Shown here: positions 11,282-26,200 of the stretch, one piece after another
Numbering within the stretch: the stretch's first letter is position 1
How the letters are laid out: each line of letters starts with the position of its first letter
Source: Trileptium ribeirensis
Lineage: Eukaryota > Nematoda > Enoplea > Enoplida > Thoracostomopsidae
Assembly: GCA_030248225.1 (NCBI GenBank)
Contig: JASANE010020102.1
Span: 1-64,000 of the forward strand
Reading direction: 5' to 3'
DNA: 64,000 nucleotides
Notes under the pieces: generated by a model
Databases searched by the model: none
Seen by the model: only the letters and a program-made list of their open reading frames with translations
Told to the model about the DNA's origin: nothing
Program-made: the position numbers and the translations under genes

Positions 11282-14200
11282 GTGAGCGATGCTTACATAT
11301 TAGATATGTCCCAGAATTCAAGAACACAAAAATCGGGTTTATTCAGGTTCAAAAATATTTGCGCAAGAATTTGAAAACTAATCATTTAATTTGTTTAAAC
11401 GCAAAATGGTTGGACGTGACAGTAAAAGTGAAGGGAATTGCATCCTATTGCGCGTGATCTTAAGATATCGTTGCCCTTTAGTACAAGCCGATTTGGTTAG
11501 TAAATTGCATCCGTGGCTATGGTATTTAGAATTTAAGTGTGAAGCACAGTTTTTGCATCAATAATTGCAACGTGGATGATAGGTAAACTTTGTGATTAAG
11601 TCGGCTGACTCAACGGCTCCAACTGATGGGGTTGCTATGATTCGCAAGGAAATAAACATACGCCACCTCCGAAGGACACAAGTCATAATGAACAACTGAC
11701 TTGGATCACTTGTTATTTTAATTTAACCAATTCAGGGCACATAGGTTTACTTTCGAGGATCTTCTGCAAATGAAAAATTCCTTGGAGTCATCCATACAAT
11801 ATAGTATCAAGTCGCTTTAGGGCTGTGGCATCTTTGTGTATAAAAGTTTTAATATTAATTTGTCAAACATCTGTAAGTTTTACATGTACTACAAACAAAT
11901 TTTCAGTGGGTACTGGGTCATCTGATCCTACAAGCCTGGACTGTACTTTGGGTCAAAAGCCACCTTGGTCAAGGACTCAATTTTGCAACTCATGAAATCG
12001 GTTTATTGCTATGCTATTATAACATAGATAGCAATAAATGTGTGGTTTTACGGAAAGAAAGTTTAGTTGTCTAAATACTCGCAAGTTTAAGTTCCGTTTA
12101 GAAAATTAAAGCAAGTCATACTGCAAGTCTTTCTGTGCTTAAGGGTTGCTTTGGTTACTTCTCAATACATAATTATTCATAATATGAATGATAAAACTAG
12201 TTATATGTTGTTGCATACTGTTTTTTTTTGAATGGCGATGTTGAACTATTGATGTAGCAACTATGAATCCTATTGTTCGTTTTCGCTGCTTATTCATACG
12301 GCGAGTTGTCAGACAATATTTGCTACTTTGGAACTGCTAAAGTGATCGTTGTATTCAAATACGTTTTTCTTTCCAGTAGTATATTACCTGTATACAGCTA
12401 ACATTTAAACTCAGACATGCCAAAGCAATCGGTTGGGGCTACCCCTAAGACCTCGGAGCCCTTTAACGTCGCCCGGGTTTCCCCCGACCCCATCCGGAGG
12501 CAACCGCCTACTTCCCTGGTGCCCCGAAGCATCTATCCCATATCCCCGAGCTAAAATCGACCGGCAAATTGTAGCAAAAATTGTTAGAAATAGCGTGAAA
12601 GTTGTAAAAATGGTGGTAAAATCTGAAAAAATAGGTCATCGACGAGGGGAGGGGGGTTGGCGGTGGTGGAAGAAGGTATCCAGCTTTTTGCATTTACTGT
12701 GTACCTTGAGACCTTCCCCACCGACCAGACGACCTTACGCACCGACCAGGCGACCTTCCCCACCGACCAGGCGACCTTCCCCACCGACCAGACGACCTTC
12801 CCCACCAACCAGACGACCTTCCCCACCGACCAGACGACCTTCCCCACCGACCAGACGACCTTCCCCACCGACCAGACGACCTTCCCCACCGACCAGACGA
12901 CCTTACCCACCGACCAGACGACCTTACCCACCGACCAGACGACCTTACCCACCGACCAGACGACCTTACCCACCGACCATACGACCTTACCCACCGACCA
13001 GACGACCTTACCCACCGACCAGACGACCTTACCCACCGACCAGACGACCTTACCCACCGACCAGACGACCTTCCCCACCGACGAGACGACTTCGACGAGA
13101 CGACGTCTCCCCCCCCGCACCGCGAACCCCGGCTACCTTCCTTAGACCTCGAAGCGTCAGCATGTATGACTTAACTTGATCAGTTTAATTACATGATTTT
13201 CAAGTGTTTCAGCTTGTTACTGAGATGAGCTCATCGTCGATGTCATCATTTAGTCCCGCGATGTCGGCTAGTGCTGCTAACGCAATTCTTGAATCTCGTG
13301 AACGCGAAAAGAAAGATCTGCAAGATTTAAACGATCGATTTGCTAGCTACATTGAAAAAGTAAGCCATTATTGGCAGCACTAAATACTACATATAATTTA
13401 GCGTTTATATACATTGTCGAGTAATATACAAATAATTTGAGTGTTCCCAATATGGCCGGCAAACGTAATATATATCTAATTATCCCGTAAATTTAGGAAG
13501 TGCATTAGAGAGTTTTTGACTCAACAAGTGTGTGTTCTGTCATACTAAAGTAACATCAGTCGTAGCCTAATAGTCCGTCGGAAATTCAAAGTATCCTGAA
13601 ATACGCGTAGTAATTTGCTTCTATGCTTTTAAGCGACGTAAAAATTGTGTACTATATACTTATTTCGAAAAATATGCAAGCCAGTTTAATACTGTGTGAT
13701 TTCGCAATGTGAATTGCAAAATGTATGGTGTTCTGTTTATTTGTTTGGTTATAGGTTCGATTCCTGGAAGCTCAAAACCGGAAATTGGCTGCTGATCTAG
13801 AAGCACTTCGAAGCCGATGGGGAAAAGACACATCGTCAATCAAGTCGATGTATGAAGGTGTGTATTTGCCATGTCTTGTATGTTATATCTTGTGTTGCTT
13901 GGCGTATCTGCTTTAATAATTATACTACAGACAAACACGTAAGATCCTTGACCTATGTTAGAATTACCTATCCTTTGTGGTTTGCAGTCCACGGTACGGT
14001 AGCTGAAAACAATCACGGCAATAAATATATATTAGCCGGGAGCTAACAGGTTCATGGCCAGAATGCAACGATTTTTAAAATGTTTCTTTAATATAGATCC
14101 AAAAGATTTTTAAAATGTTTCTTTAATATAGATCCAAAAAATTCATTTTTCTACCTTTCTTACATTGTTATAAAAATTCGTGGTCATCTTATAAGCTTTT

Positions 14201-17200
14201 ATTCTGGACGCTTTGTAGCAGTATTTGTATTACGGTACTAATTACTAAGAGAACGAAAAGAGAGAACACACTTCTTGTTTCTGCAAATGCACTGGTATTT
14301 TTAGCGCTGTATAGAATATACTTTCTGATCATTTTAGTACTGAATTAAAAAAATATTATATATCCTTCTAATGCATGTAATTTCTGAACCACAATTTAAT
14401 TTCATCTGTTTAGGAAAACACTCTTAACTTTTAAATGTAAAAAAAACTTTGTAAAAATAACTGTTTCCTAACATATTAGTGCTGAATGTTCAGTACTAAC
14501 TTCCATGCCATTTATGGAAGCATTCTTGTGTATATAGGACAGTTTTGCTTCATACACACGGAAAAATTTTAGTCTCTGCAGTCAGATAATCATTCCACTG
14601 CATGGTTTTAAAGAGTTTGGTACTTAACAATAAGGAATGTCATATATACTTAACGCTGTGAAACGGATATTTAAAGAGTAAATATAAGAAACATATTGTT
14701 ACAATTATAGGTGAGTTGGCCGAAGCTCGAAAGCTAATTGACGATACGTCGAAAGCAAAAGCGGATGTCGAGGGCCAAATTGGTCGCCTTCAAACTGAAT
14801 TGGCTGAACTCCGACGTCGGTAAGTGTTTTTACTTAGGTGTTATGCGAAATCTGAAGCGTTGCACAGCCTACGATGCACATAATGAATTTCTTCTCACTG
14901 TGTGACGGTTGGCTTAACTGCTATATATGAGCAGTTCCATTGTTACGGTGGTATAATGTAATATGTGTCTAGTAGCTTATCCTATCGCCAATCAGTTAAA
15001 TTCTGAGAGTAAATATGTACTTAGAGAAGCGCACACAGGTATAGTGAGCATCAACTTAGAAAATGAAGAGTATATCAGCCATGTAGCCTGAACAGTTGTG
15101 TATATATACTGCTTAGGCATACATAAAAAATCTATTGCATATATAGCCTCGAGCGGTTACTAAGTTATTGCCGTTTTCGTTTGTTTTGGCTTCCATGTGC
15201 GTATTGACAAAATTCGTTTTGAAGCCAAATCTGCGGCGTAAATAACAGTAGCAGCGTAGGATTTACAGCTATATTGAGGATGAACTGCCCCACAAAATGA
15301 GATCAATAAACACCCATATAGCTGGAGCAATTACAGAGATATTGTCGTTTACGTATATTTTGGGTGTCATGGTTCTGTATAAAACTTTTTGCCCGAACTT
15401 CACACCCTAGAATAGCAGCGTAAAAACATCGGACATAATCCTATAGCGGCTTATTTAATCCACCAATATAAAGCTGTAGCAATTACGGAGATATTGTCGT
15501 TTACGTATATTTTGGGTGTCATGGTTCTGTATAAAACTTTTTGCCCGAACTTCACACCCTAGAATAGCAGCGTAAAAACATCGGACATAATCCTATAGCG
15601 GCTTATTTAATCCACCAATATAAAGCTGTAGCAATTACGGAGATATTGTCGTTTACGTATATTTTGGGTGTCATGGTTCTGTATAAAACTTTTTGCCCGA
15701 ACTTCACACCCTAGAATAGCAGCGTAAAAACATCGGACATAATCCTATAGCGGCTTATTTAATCCACCAATATAAAGCTGTAGCAATTACGGAGATATTG
15801 TCGTTTACGTATATTTTGGGTGTCATGGTTCTGTATAAAACTTTTTGCCCGAACTTCACACCCTAGAATAGCAGCGTAAAAACATCGGACATAATCCTAT
15901 AGCGGCTTATTTAATCCACCAATATAAAGCTGTAGCAATTACGGAGATATTGTCGTTTACGTATATTTTGGGTGTCATGGTTCTGTATAAAACTTTTTGC
16001 CCGAACTTCACACCCTAGAATAGCAGCGTAAAAACATCGGACATAATCCTATAGCGGCTTATTTAATCTACTAAAAAGCCCAATTTAATCAGCTTTATGT
16101 CCAAATAAAGGACACAAATGAATTCGGTTTTGCATAGAGCTGTTCGCGGCAACCGGGTACGGGCTCAAATATTGCACAGCTCTAATGTTTCATATTTGAA
16201 AATGTAGGCGTGGTCTTAAATTAGTCTCGAATATATATTATAGACACTAAAACATAATATTCTATCTATCTAAACTTCACCATCCAGCGCAGGAATGCGC
16301 GAGTCCGCTTTGGGTGTGTACACCCAGGTTGTTGTTTTGTCAAGTCAATTCACTATCTCAGAGACCGATGACCGCCCACTAATCACGGTTTTACTTACGT
16401 ACGGGATATTTTGTCTTTACTCGTCGATGTCTAGAAATCGGTCTAGTTTTCCTTACTAGCCGTTGTCGAAATGAATAGGTGGCCCATTTAATGGGCGCTG
16501 TTTGAAAGATAGTGTAGTTCCATTTACTGGACGCTGCAAAAAATGGTTTCATTTAACGGACCCTGCCGGAAAAGTTTCACGATTTGCTTGATTGAGTGGT
16601 TCTCTTCAGTTGTGTTATTTTAAAATAGCTAGATGGTTTCATTTGGTAGTCGTTGGTTAAAAGAATTGTTAATCCTTGTGTGGGCGTTGTGATAAAACCG
16701 TATGGGCTTTATTTTAGTGGCCATTATTCAAATGCGTTTATAGGTTCTGTTTTCAACACTGTTTGAAACATTTATGGTTCTCTTCAGACTGTGCTCCCGA
16801 AAAGCTATGTTAGTGTATACTGCACTGTGTGACTTTGATTTTGAGCTGTCGAAGAAACACGACAGTAATCAAAATATCAAAATGTCGTCACCTGCTCAAA
16901 ATGCCAGTAACTATTCATTGGGCAGTAGAATACTGCGCTAGATCACATTAACCGTCGTACAACCTTCGCTGGCAAAATGTCAGAAATGTTAAGCTAATTG
17001 CAGCATAACACCTTTATAACGTGTATAAATGAAAAACTTCTTGTGTGGCTCGTATATACAGATGTGAATCAATTTTTAACAAATGACAATGGGTGTTGAA
17101 TATTTTGAATTAGAGATTCGCTAACTACATTAATTAGTAGTTGTTGTGGAGATTTGTGCTTCAAAACCTACACCAAATCTATGTGATTTCTTTGTAATAC

Positions 17201-20200
17201 GAACACAAACCACGGAGAAATAAAGCATGAGAACCGGAAAAGGTGCATATGACAAAATACGTCTTAATCGTCGCTTAATGCTTGTTGCAGCTACGAAGAT
17301 GCGATGCGAGGTCGAGATGCAGACAAGGAAAAAATCGACGGTCTTATTTCGCAACTGTCGGACGCTGAGGCTGAAATTGGTCTGCTGCGACGTCGCATTG
17401 CTCTCCTTGAAGAAGAAGTAATGCGTCTGAAAAAAGAAAACATGCGACTCCAAGCCGATCTCACCAAGGCCCGTTCGGTAAGTTGCCAAACAGCAACATT
17501 GAAAACGATTGAACTTAATGTTTTTTGTTTTAGCATCACAGGTGTTTATTGTATAAGTAATTTATTTCGTCATTAAATCTAGTCCAACATTAAAAGCATT
17601 ACTTCATTAAAAACATTTAAAATATTAAACACGTGCTGTGATATTGGCGATCTAAGAAATTTGACCATTAGATAAGATGTCCCTTGTTTAGCCCAAAGCT
17701 GTCGAAAGATTTGTCCACTTTCGTAAAAGTAGTGTGGACGATATGACATCTAAATGGCATTATGTTAAAACAAGGTATTATACAAAAAAGAAACCCTGTT
17801 AACGTCATTTTATTTTGTCTTAGAATATATCGTTACGAAATTATAATTATATGTATATACCATATTAAATTGATATTCATTTAGGCGTATAATACCCTAG
17901 GTGTGTGGATTGTCAAATATAATACGAAACTATCTGGTTGTATCATTGTTCTAGATTATCGTAGGTTTGTGTCGTTTAAACAGTAAATATGTGTATAACG
18001 AGTAAATATGCATTAGAATTTATATAGAATTAAAACTTTTCTAATTTCAATAAAACACCTAAGAAAATGCATGTTTCTAAAAACTGTCAAATTCTGCAGG
18101 AATGTTTGTTTTTGTAGGATTTGGACCAAGAAACGTTGAACCGCATTGATTACCAAAATCAAGTGCAAACATTGCTTGAAGAAATCGAATTCTTGCGTCG
18201 TGTCCATGATCAAGTAAGTCATTTATAATAAATGGGGCGATCAAGTAAGTGTAAAAAGAATTTGGTACCAAAATGGCGTACAACATGGTACTTAATAGCG
18301 TACAACATGGTACCTAATGGCGTACAACATGGTACCTAATGGCGTACAATATGGTGCCTAATAGCGTACAATATGGTACCTAATAGCGTACAATATGGTA
18401 CCTAATAGCGGTACAACATGGTACCTACTGGCGTACAACATGGTACCTACTGGCGTACAACATGGTACCTACTGGCGTACAACATGGTACCTAATGCCGT
18501 ACAACATGGTATCTAGTGGCTTACAACATGGTACCTAATAGCGTACAACATGGTACCTAATGGCGTACAACATGGTACCTAATGGCGTACAATATGGTGC
18601 CTAATAGCGTACAATATGGTGCCTAATAGCGTACAATATGGCACCTAATAGCGTACAATATGGTACCTAATAGCGGTACAACATGGTACCTACTGGCGTA
18701 CAACATGGTACCTACTGGCGTACAACATTGTACCTACTGGCGTACAACATGGTACCTAATGCCGTACAACATGGTATCTAGTGGCTTACAACATGGTACC
18801 TAATGGCGTACAGCATGGCACTTAATGGCGTACAACATGGCATGTAATGATGTGAATATTGTAAGTAATAGTCTGTCATACAGCGCTCCGTTTAAATCGA
18901 GGGGGTTGCATGTTTTTCGACCCATGTCGCTTTGACAACTCAAGGGAAGGGAATTCCGATGTAACTGTGCTAAAATTAGTCATCCGACTACACTCATACC
19001 GTATCCATGAATTAGGCGTCCAAGAAATGTTATTGCATTACGTCAATATTATTAGCATATGGCTTAAAACAGTAAGTCATTAGTGATTCTGTCCATACTG
19101 CGTAAATTTAACAACAGTTTGTGTTGTTATAAAAATACAAGATTCTTTTTCAAGATTTTTAATAAATGGTTTAGCTGAAAAATCGTTAAACAAGAGAAAT
19201 TGCCTTTGGTATACTCAGGCCTTTCTCTGAGAAATGTTGGCAGTGTAATGCGTTTCTGAAGGTCTAAATTTCAGGAAATCAAAGAATTGCAAGCTATGGC
19301 TGTTCGTGATACAACTGCCGAGAACCGGGAATTCTTTAAAAACGAACTCGCTTCAGCGATTCGCGATATTCGTTCTGAATACGATCAAATCACTGCACAA
19401 AACAAAACTGACATGGAATCCTGGTACAAGCTTAAAGTTAGTTCGTTTTTGCGTTCATCTCTATGCAGCCATTATCGTCGTAGCGTTTGAATGTCACTAG
19501 TTTGAATTTGCGAGATTGCGCTGCGTTTGTTTCGGGTCTATTATGTTTTATATATTGTAACCATATATTTTTGTAGGTTCAAGAAGTTCAAACTGCCACA
19601 GCACGCCAAAATATGGAATCCGGTTATCAGAAGGAAGAAACTAAGCGCCTTCGAACACAACTATCTGACCTGCGCAGCAAGCTGAGCGATCTAGAGAGCA
19701 AAGTTAGTCAGTATATTAGGATGTCTTTTATAACAATAATTGCAACATTTCGAATTTACATCCCTTGGGCTATGCTTTATACTTCGTATGGAATTGAAAT
19801 ATTGTTTGAAAGATTTTTTATCGTGGCGACATACCGTTTTTGTTTATACGGATGGTACAAATTCGTAATAAATTCAGTAGACTTTGATAACCTACTTGTT
19901 GTGATGACATATAAGATTGTTAAAGCGCACTGAAATATTTCCTGGGTTCAAACCTAATTAGAATTTTACATGATGTCTTACTAGAGCTGGTTGAGTTTCA
20001 TAGCTGGTCAAGTTATCTCGTTGCCTATTTCGAAATTTCATTTGCCGTTTTGAAATCTTCAATGGATAAGCTCGTGGATTCTAGTCAAATGGTTAAATTG
20101 AAAATTTTGGACCTAAGTTTAATGATATCAAAATGAATGATACATACTTAAAATTGTCGACACTGCCGTATGGGGATTAGATACTGGAAAAAATTTCAAT

Positions 20201-23200
20201 TAGTATCTACAGTGATAGGTTTTATTTTCTCACGCATTTCTAGAACTCAATGCTCGAAAAGCAAGTCCAAGAGTTGTCATACCAACTTGAAGATGACCAA
20301 CGCAACTACGAAGCTGCTCTGAACGATCGGGACGCGCAGATTCGTAAGATGCGTGAAGAATGCCAGGCGTTAATGGTCGAGCTGCAAATGTTGCTTGATA
20401 CAAAACAAACACTCGATGCTGAAATTGCCATTTACAGAAAAATGCTGGACGGTGAAGATAATCGGTACGTTAAGTTCAACTAATTTTATCATTATAAAGC
20501 TTGAATGAACTTTATATTGATGTAATTAGTAATTGTTGTTGGGAACCAAACTCATCGGTGTAAGGAACAAGAAGGATATGGGGTTAGAAGTCTCGGATGC
20601 ATCAATTACGAGCACTTCAGCTTGTCCTGTGTTAGTAAATCTGAATTTTGTTACATAGGTACCCCAAACTAGGATTTACGACTAGAATTTAGATTTGTTT
20701 GTGATTGCAAATAGAAATATAGCCCAATTTCCACGGTAGTTGGGAACTCGCCGATCTAGGCGTTTAGTATATTTATTTTTTATTCATTTTATTTGTGATA
20801 CGTATCACGCATATCCACACACGCAAAAATTTAGCTTGGCGACAGTAATGGGGATAAGAGGATAGTGCCTATTAAAGATTTTTAAAGCATATAGATGTTA
20901 ATTTATAATTCTAGAATTTTAATTGGTTTATCCTTTGTTTTTCGGATTATGTATTAAAATTGACGCCAGGAAGTCATATTTGTGCTAAACCTAAACCATT
21001 GAATGGTGGGTCTACATCAAGCTGATTGGATTACAATTAATTTCGATTGTACTGTTCTTTAGTGCTTAGTCTATACTTCGATAATGATATAGGCATCAAC
21101 CCAATTCAACTAAGTCGATTGTCGCCGCAAATTCCTTTTCATTGGGTAGTCACTTTATTATATAACGTTTAGCCCATCTTCATATAGATCGAATACAATT
21201 TGGTCCTAGTATTGTCATTAAATACGTCTAGTGTATTTCTGCAGCTATGCTATGCTTCTAAAGACTGCCTGTCCTATGTTATCATCGATTTTCTCAAGTG
21301 TTTTAAAATAGAATAAAACAAATATTTATAAACTGTAAAACTTAATAAAATTTCCATTTCACATAATTAGAAGAAGTTTTTTTACATAATTTTGTCTAAT
21401 GGTGTATTCAGAAAGCTAAGTTTTCACAGATCAATATTAATCTTATGTGTATTACAGAGACGGACGACAGTATTGTGTAAACTAATCTCAATTCTATTAG
21501 TGTGTCTTACCTATGCGTATAGCAAGGGAAAAATGATACTCTTTGCCGAAATAGATATTTGAGTCTATTTATGAACTTCGAAGTTACTGAAATGAAGTCA
21601 CATGAAATGGTTGGTATTTAGCGTGTATAATTAAATTTGAATTGCTATTCAAATACTGAAATCACTCCCCATAACCCTATATTGCCAGATATTTTAGTGC
21701 TGGTTTGCGACAATTGGTCGAACAAGTGGTGAAGACACATAGCTTGCAACAACATGATGATACCGGTAAATAATTTTAAAGTGTATATATGGTTATGTCA
21801 ACTTGAAACCAGATAAGAACACAACGGCGTCAGCCTCTTACAATAATGTTAGGAATGTTTTGCTTCAACATATGCATAGCGCAGGTTCAAAATGTATGTA
21901 AACATAACACTTTTCCGGGTAAATTTTAAGTTTCATCTAAATGTTTGGGTGATGTGTTGTGCATTGGAGGCATACCGCAGTAAGTGAACTGGGTTGTAAA
22001 AACTTGCTTTGATCAGTTTTTTCACGAAAACACGGAGACTACTCTAGGTTAGAGGATCACATGGTTTGCGCCAATTTCACGACCGAAAGAACTTTGTGAC
22101 GGAGGGGCGCGACAGCCCTAATGCCATTTATTACCGCGCCCTGCACAGATGTAGCATTAAATAATATATCCTTTTAATATTGATTAATTTCCACTGCTAC
22201 ATAATGGAACCTCTTGCGCTTATCTACACCCAGCATTACGTATATCTCAAAAGATTTATTTCATTTTCTATTCCAAACTGCCTGGTGCCATTCGGTAAAC
22301 CTAGGTCGCTCAAATTACGAGGCATGCGTTCTTTGTGGTACGATCATATCTGACCGAAATAGCGGAAGTTTGACTTCTAGAATTGAGCGAACCGATAAAA
22401 TAACTTTGAGAAGCAAATCCTTTGTTGAATTGGCAACCAATGCAGATCACGCATTTACATAATCTCGGTATTGCGCTGCAGATGCTAGTCTAGCAAGCAC
22501 AATTGTACATTACTCGTAATATAATTAATTCAGTACTCAGTACGGCACAGTATAGGAGAATACACCATACAGCGCATAGTACTAACATCCATATAGATCT
22601 TAAACTATACATTTTGCGATTTTGCCAAGTACACAGGCGAAATACTTTTGTCATTTGAACAGAATCAGTGGCCTTGTTTAATTGTGTATCGCTGAGATGA
22701 GTGTATATTTGAATATCATCGGCGTAACAATGAAGATTAAATCCATGTGTTATTATCATATCAGTAGTTGGTAATTGTAAATACTGAATAAGAGAGGTTC
22801 CAAGACGTTACTTTGTTGTACACCATGCGGTAGACTGTAAGAAACTGATTGATGGCCTCCGAATTAAAATCTACAAAATATCAGGATAATGGAAATGCTC
22901 CTCGAGTTCTATGCGTATTGGTATTTTTTCCTTAAAGATCTTTGCATACTCATCTGGTGTAAGAGTAGAGGTGTTTCATTACCTGCCAACGCTTTCGGTT
23001 AGATTCTTGTAATATTCGGTGTCGCCAACAATTATTTGATTTGTTTTAGCAAAGTGAACGAAATGTTCGTTTCTGGTTGTTATAATGCGTGAGTAAACTT
23101 AAGGTGACCCCGCCAACCATCCAATTTTGTAATAACCGATATCGAGTCGCACGCCCTTGTTACGGAAAATAGATTGAATTTCATTCGGTTTTTCGCAAAC

Positions 23201-26200
23201 CGAAAATTCGCTAGCAAAAAGATCCTGTAGTTAAGCTCTTGGTGTTCGGCGAACAAAACCGGTTTAATTCATATTAAAACAGATTTTCGTTGTCAAAGTT
23301 TTGAATAAATTTCCATGGATTTTCGCGAACACAAAGTGACTATATTTCAATTGTGAGCAATATGTTCGCGAAGAGTTTTGCGCCGAATTTGTATTGACCA
23401 AAACGCGTTCCCTAACAATTTTTATGCAAAAATACAAATAGGATGGTTGGTGGGGACACCTTAAGTTTGCTCGCTCGCAAAGCTATTCGATTCACTAAGG
23501 TTGCATACCGTCGCCACATACGTTCCGGTTTTCTTGCATGGCGTTGAAAATATTGATTTTCTTAGCATGGATTATAATTCATAATCAAACCGTGGAGTCC
23601 TGGACTTGTCAAGGACAATGATTTGTTGACACGGCGCATGTATATTTACAAATGTGCACAAACTTTAATTAAACAAATCGAAATGACGTCCAGGGTCACA
23701 ACAGATAACGTTGTTTGGATGGTATAGTACAGTTTGCGTTATATCAGGGCGAAAGGCAATATAATCTACACTTCTCCAAGGGCAGAAGTTTATTCGTTGC
23801 TTCATGAAGTATTTTGGAATGTCGCCATATATACTGAAAGTAATTAATGATCTGAAATAGTACAGTCAACAACTTCCACAGAAGACGCAAACTGGAATTT
23901 TCGGCACGAAATGATCCAATCCAGGACTTGCCATATTGATGCTTTGGCTTTTGCACATGCTACTTACTTGAGATCAAATGGGCACAGCAGGAGCGAAAAT
24001 TAAGTAGGAACTGCGATGTAGATAACAAAAAATGTCTAATTAGTGCGGACTTCTTGTTAACAGAGCGGGTATTTAACGAACCGAGTTTTACTCTTTCACT
24101 GTCTAGTAATTGTCAGCTTCTTCGCCTCCTTGGAACATGTTCTCGTCGCTGCAATTGTCGACATTTTGATTATTAGTGCCGGTCTATTCATGTAACATAA
24201 TTTTAAACGTTTATTTAAGAATCAACACGTGTTGTCAAAGGTGAAACTGCCAGTCGAACAAGCTTCCAACGTAGTGCTCGTGGCAACGTTAGTATTTCTG
24301 AGACCAACCCGGAAGGAAAATTCATCACTCTCGAAAATACTCATCGATCCAAGGTACTACGTGGGCTTGAACTTCTATTTATTATGTATGGAATCCAAGG
24401 CATATATTATTCTTTAATTATGGAGTATTTGTGGCCTGAACGTAATTTTATTACCTCATATAATACGAGCACTGACGGTATGGATATTGCGCAAATGTTC
24501 CTTTTCGTTCACATACTATAACTCTTTCTCTTAGATTCACATATACCGTAGATTTGTTTCTGATGAGCAGTGTTTTCAAACTGTTCAACAATCGTTGATG
24601 TCAGTATTACAGAGAAATAACATTTGATGTGCTTTATTGAGCGGAGCGAGGCGAAGCCGAGCGAAGCGTTTTTATTTTCTCTCTGGGAGTAAAAAGGTCG
24701 ATGTCCGTCCGTTCGTTCGTTCGTTCGGTCCGACAGATCTCAAGAACCACTGAACCGATTTTAGAAAACTTTTGTTTGAAAGCTTGTCATATCAGAGTGT
24801 GCAACTGATATTTGGGATTAAAAAATTTTGAGTGGTTAACTAGTAATTAACTAATTAGTTAAGCTTAACTAATTAGTTAAGCTTATGCAGCTAAAATAGA
24901 GAATTTTGCAATATTTGTGTTATTTATTGAAATAGAATCGTTTCGATCAAACCATTATAGGGTTTTTGGGTCGAAGAATTCAAATATTTTTACCAATGAT
25001 AAAGCCCTATGCCCTATGCAATGTAGTTATTTGAAGAACATAAAATTGAGTACATTCGTAATGCCACAGCCCAAGCTCCGCTCACAAATGTAGTTCCACT
25101 ACCGACTAGTTTCACTAGTTACTGGATAAAATTGTGATTGTCGATAAGACGTGATTTCACTTTTGAGCTGGCGCCATTTGTCACCTTTCCGTGCTAAAAG
25201 GTTAAGAAAATGTTAAAAAACTGACAAAAGTACATAAACTTTTTTCACTAAAATTTATTTGTTCGACTGCCCAGAAGTGGCGTTTAAAATTTAAATTTGA
25301 GCACGATTCATATCGTTTCCGCTTGACATATATAAATGCGTCTGTTTTAGGATGAAAACTTAGATGAATGGAAGCTGAAACGCAAATTGGATGGCCGCAA
25401 AGAAATTGTTTTTACGCTCCCACCAAAATTTGTTTTAAAGGCTGGTCGAAGTCTCAAGGTGAGTGTTCATTTCACAGCCCTGTGATTTTGTTTCAGCCTT
25501 TGATACACCGAAAGACAGCATAAAATGCATAGAACAAATCCGGCGGCACATTAAACACTGTAAGGTTTTGCCTGGATGCACCTATTGCTTTTTGCAATTC
25601 ATTGGTTGCGCATACATATTGTAACATATCATGCGGCAATCCTATGCTTATTTACTGGGGTCCGACCATAAAAATATTAACACGTTTTGCATAGAATTCG
25701 TCGAAGATTATATGACGGGGTTCCGTTAGTTTTTTATTTTAAAATTAGGCATTGTTTTGTAGGAGTTTGTGTGGTTTACAATAAATAGCTCTTGTATGGC
25801 CACTAAAATCCTTCAGGTAAGTTTTCAAATTTTAGTTGGTATTGGATGACAAATGATACCGAAATCCGTAATAGAGATTTCATAATTTAAGGTTTTGGAA
25901 TGGATTTGGTAGTTTGGTTTTGTTTTCAACAAGATTGAAGACCATACCTTATTGTGCTGACATTTATTGTAATTTTGTTTTATGGGAATATGCTTATACT
26001 TCCATTTGCAATATTAAATACTGAATATTTTATATATCAGTTATATATATTTTTTGTTCCAGATTTGGGCAAAAGGTGCCGGTGGCGTTAATAGCCCACC
26101 AGATCAAATAATATTTGAAGGTGAAGACTCATGGGGCGTTGGAAATAACGTTCAAACGATCCTCTACAACAAAGACGGCGAAGTGAGTAGCTTACGATAT

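Noticed and set aside
12433..13179. 248-codon open frame (and overlapping frames on both strands)
   Set aside because: It is the 21-bp minisatellite read in frame, and all three frames plus the reverse strand are open for the same reason. It lies inside IF intron 1.
17130..17489. 119-codon minus-strand frame
   Set aside because: It is antisense to IF exon 5, which has strong family and splice-site support on the plus strand.
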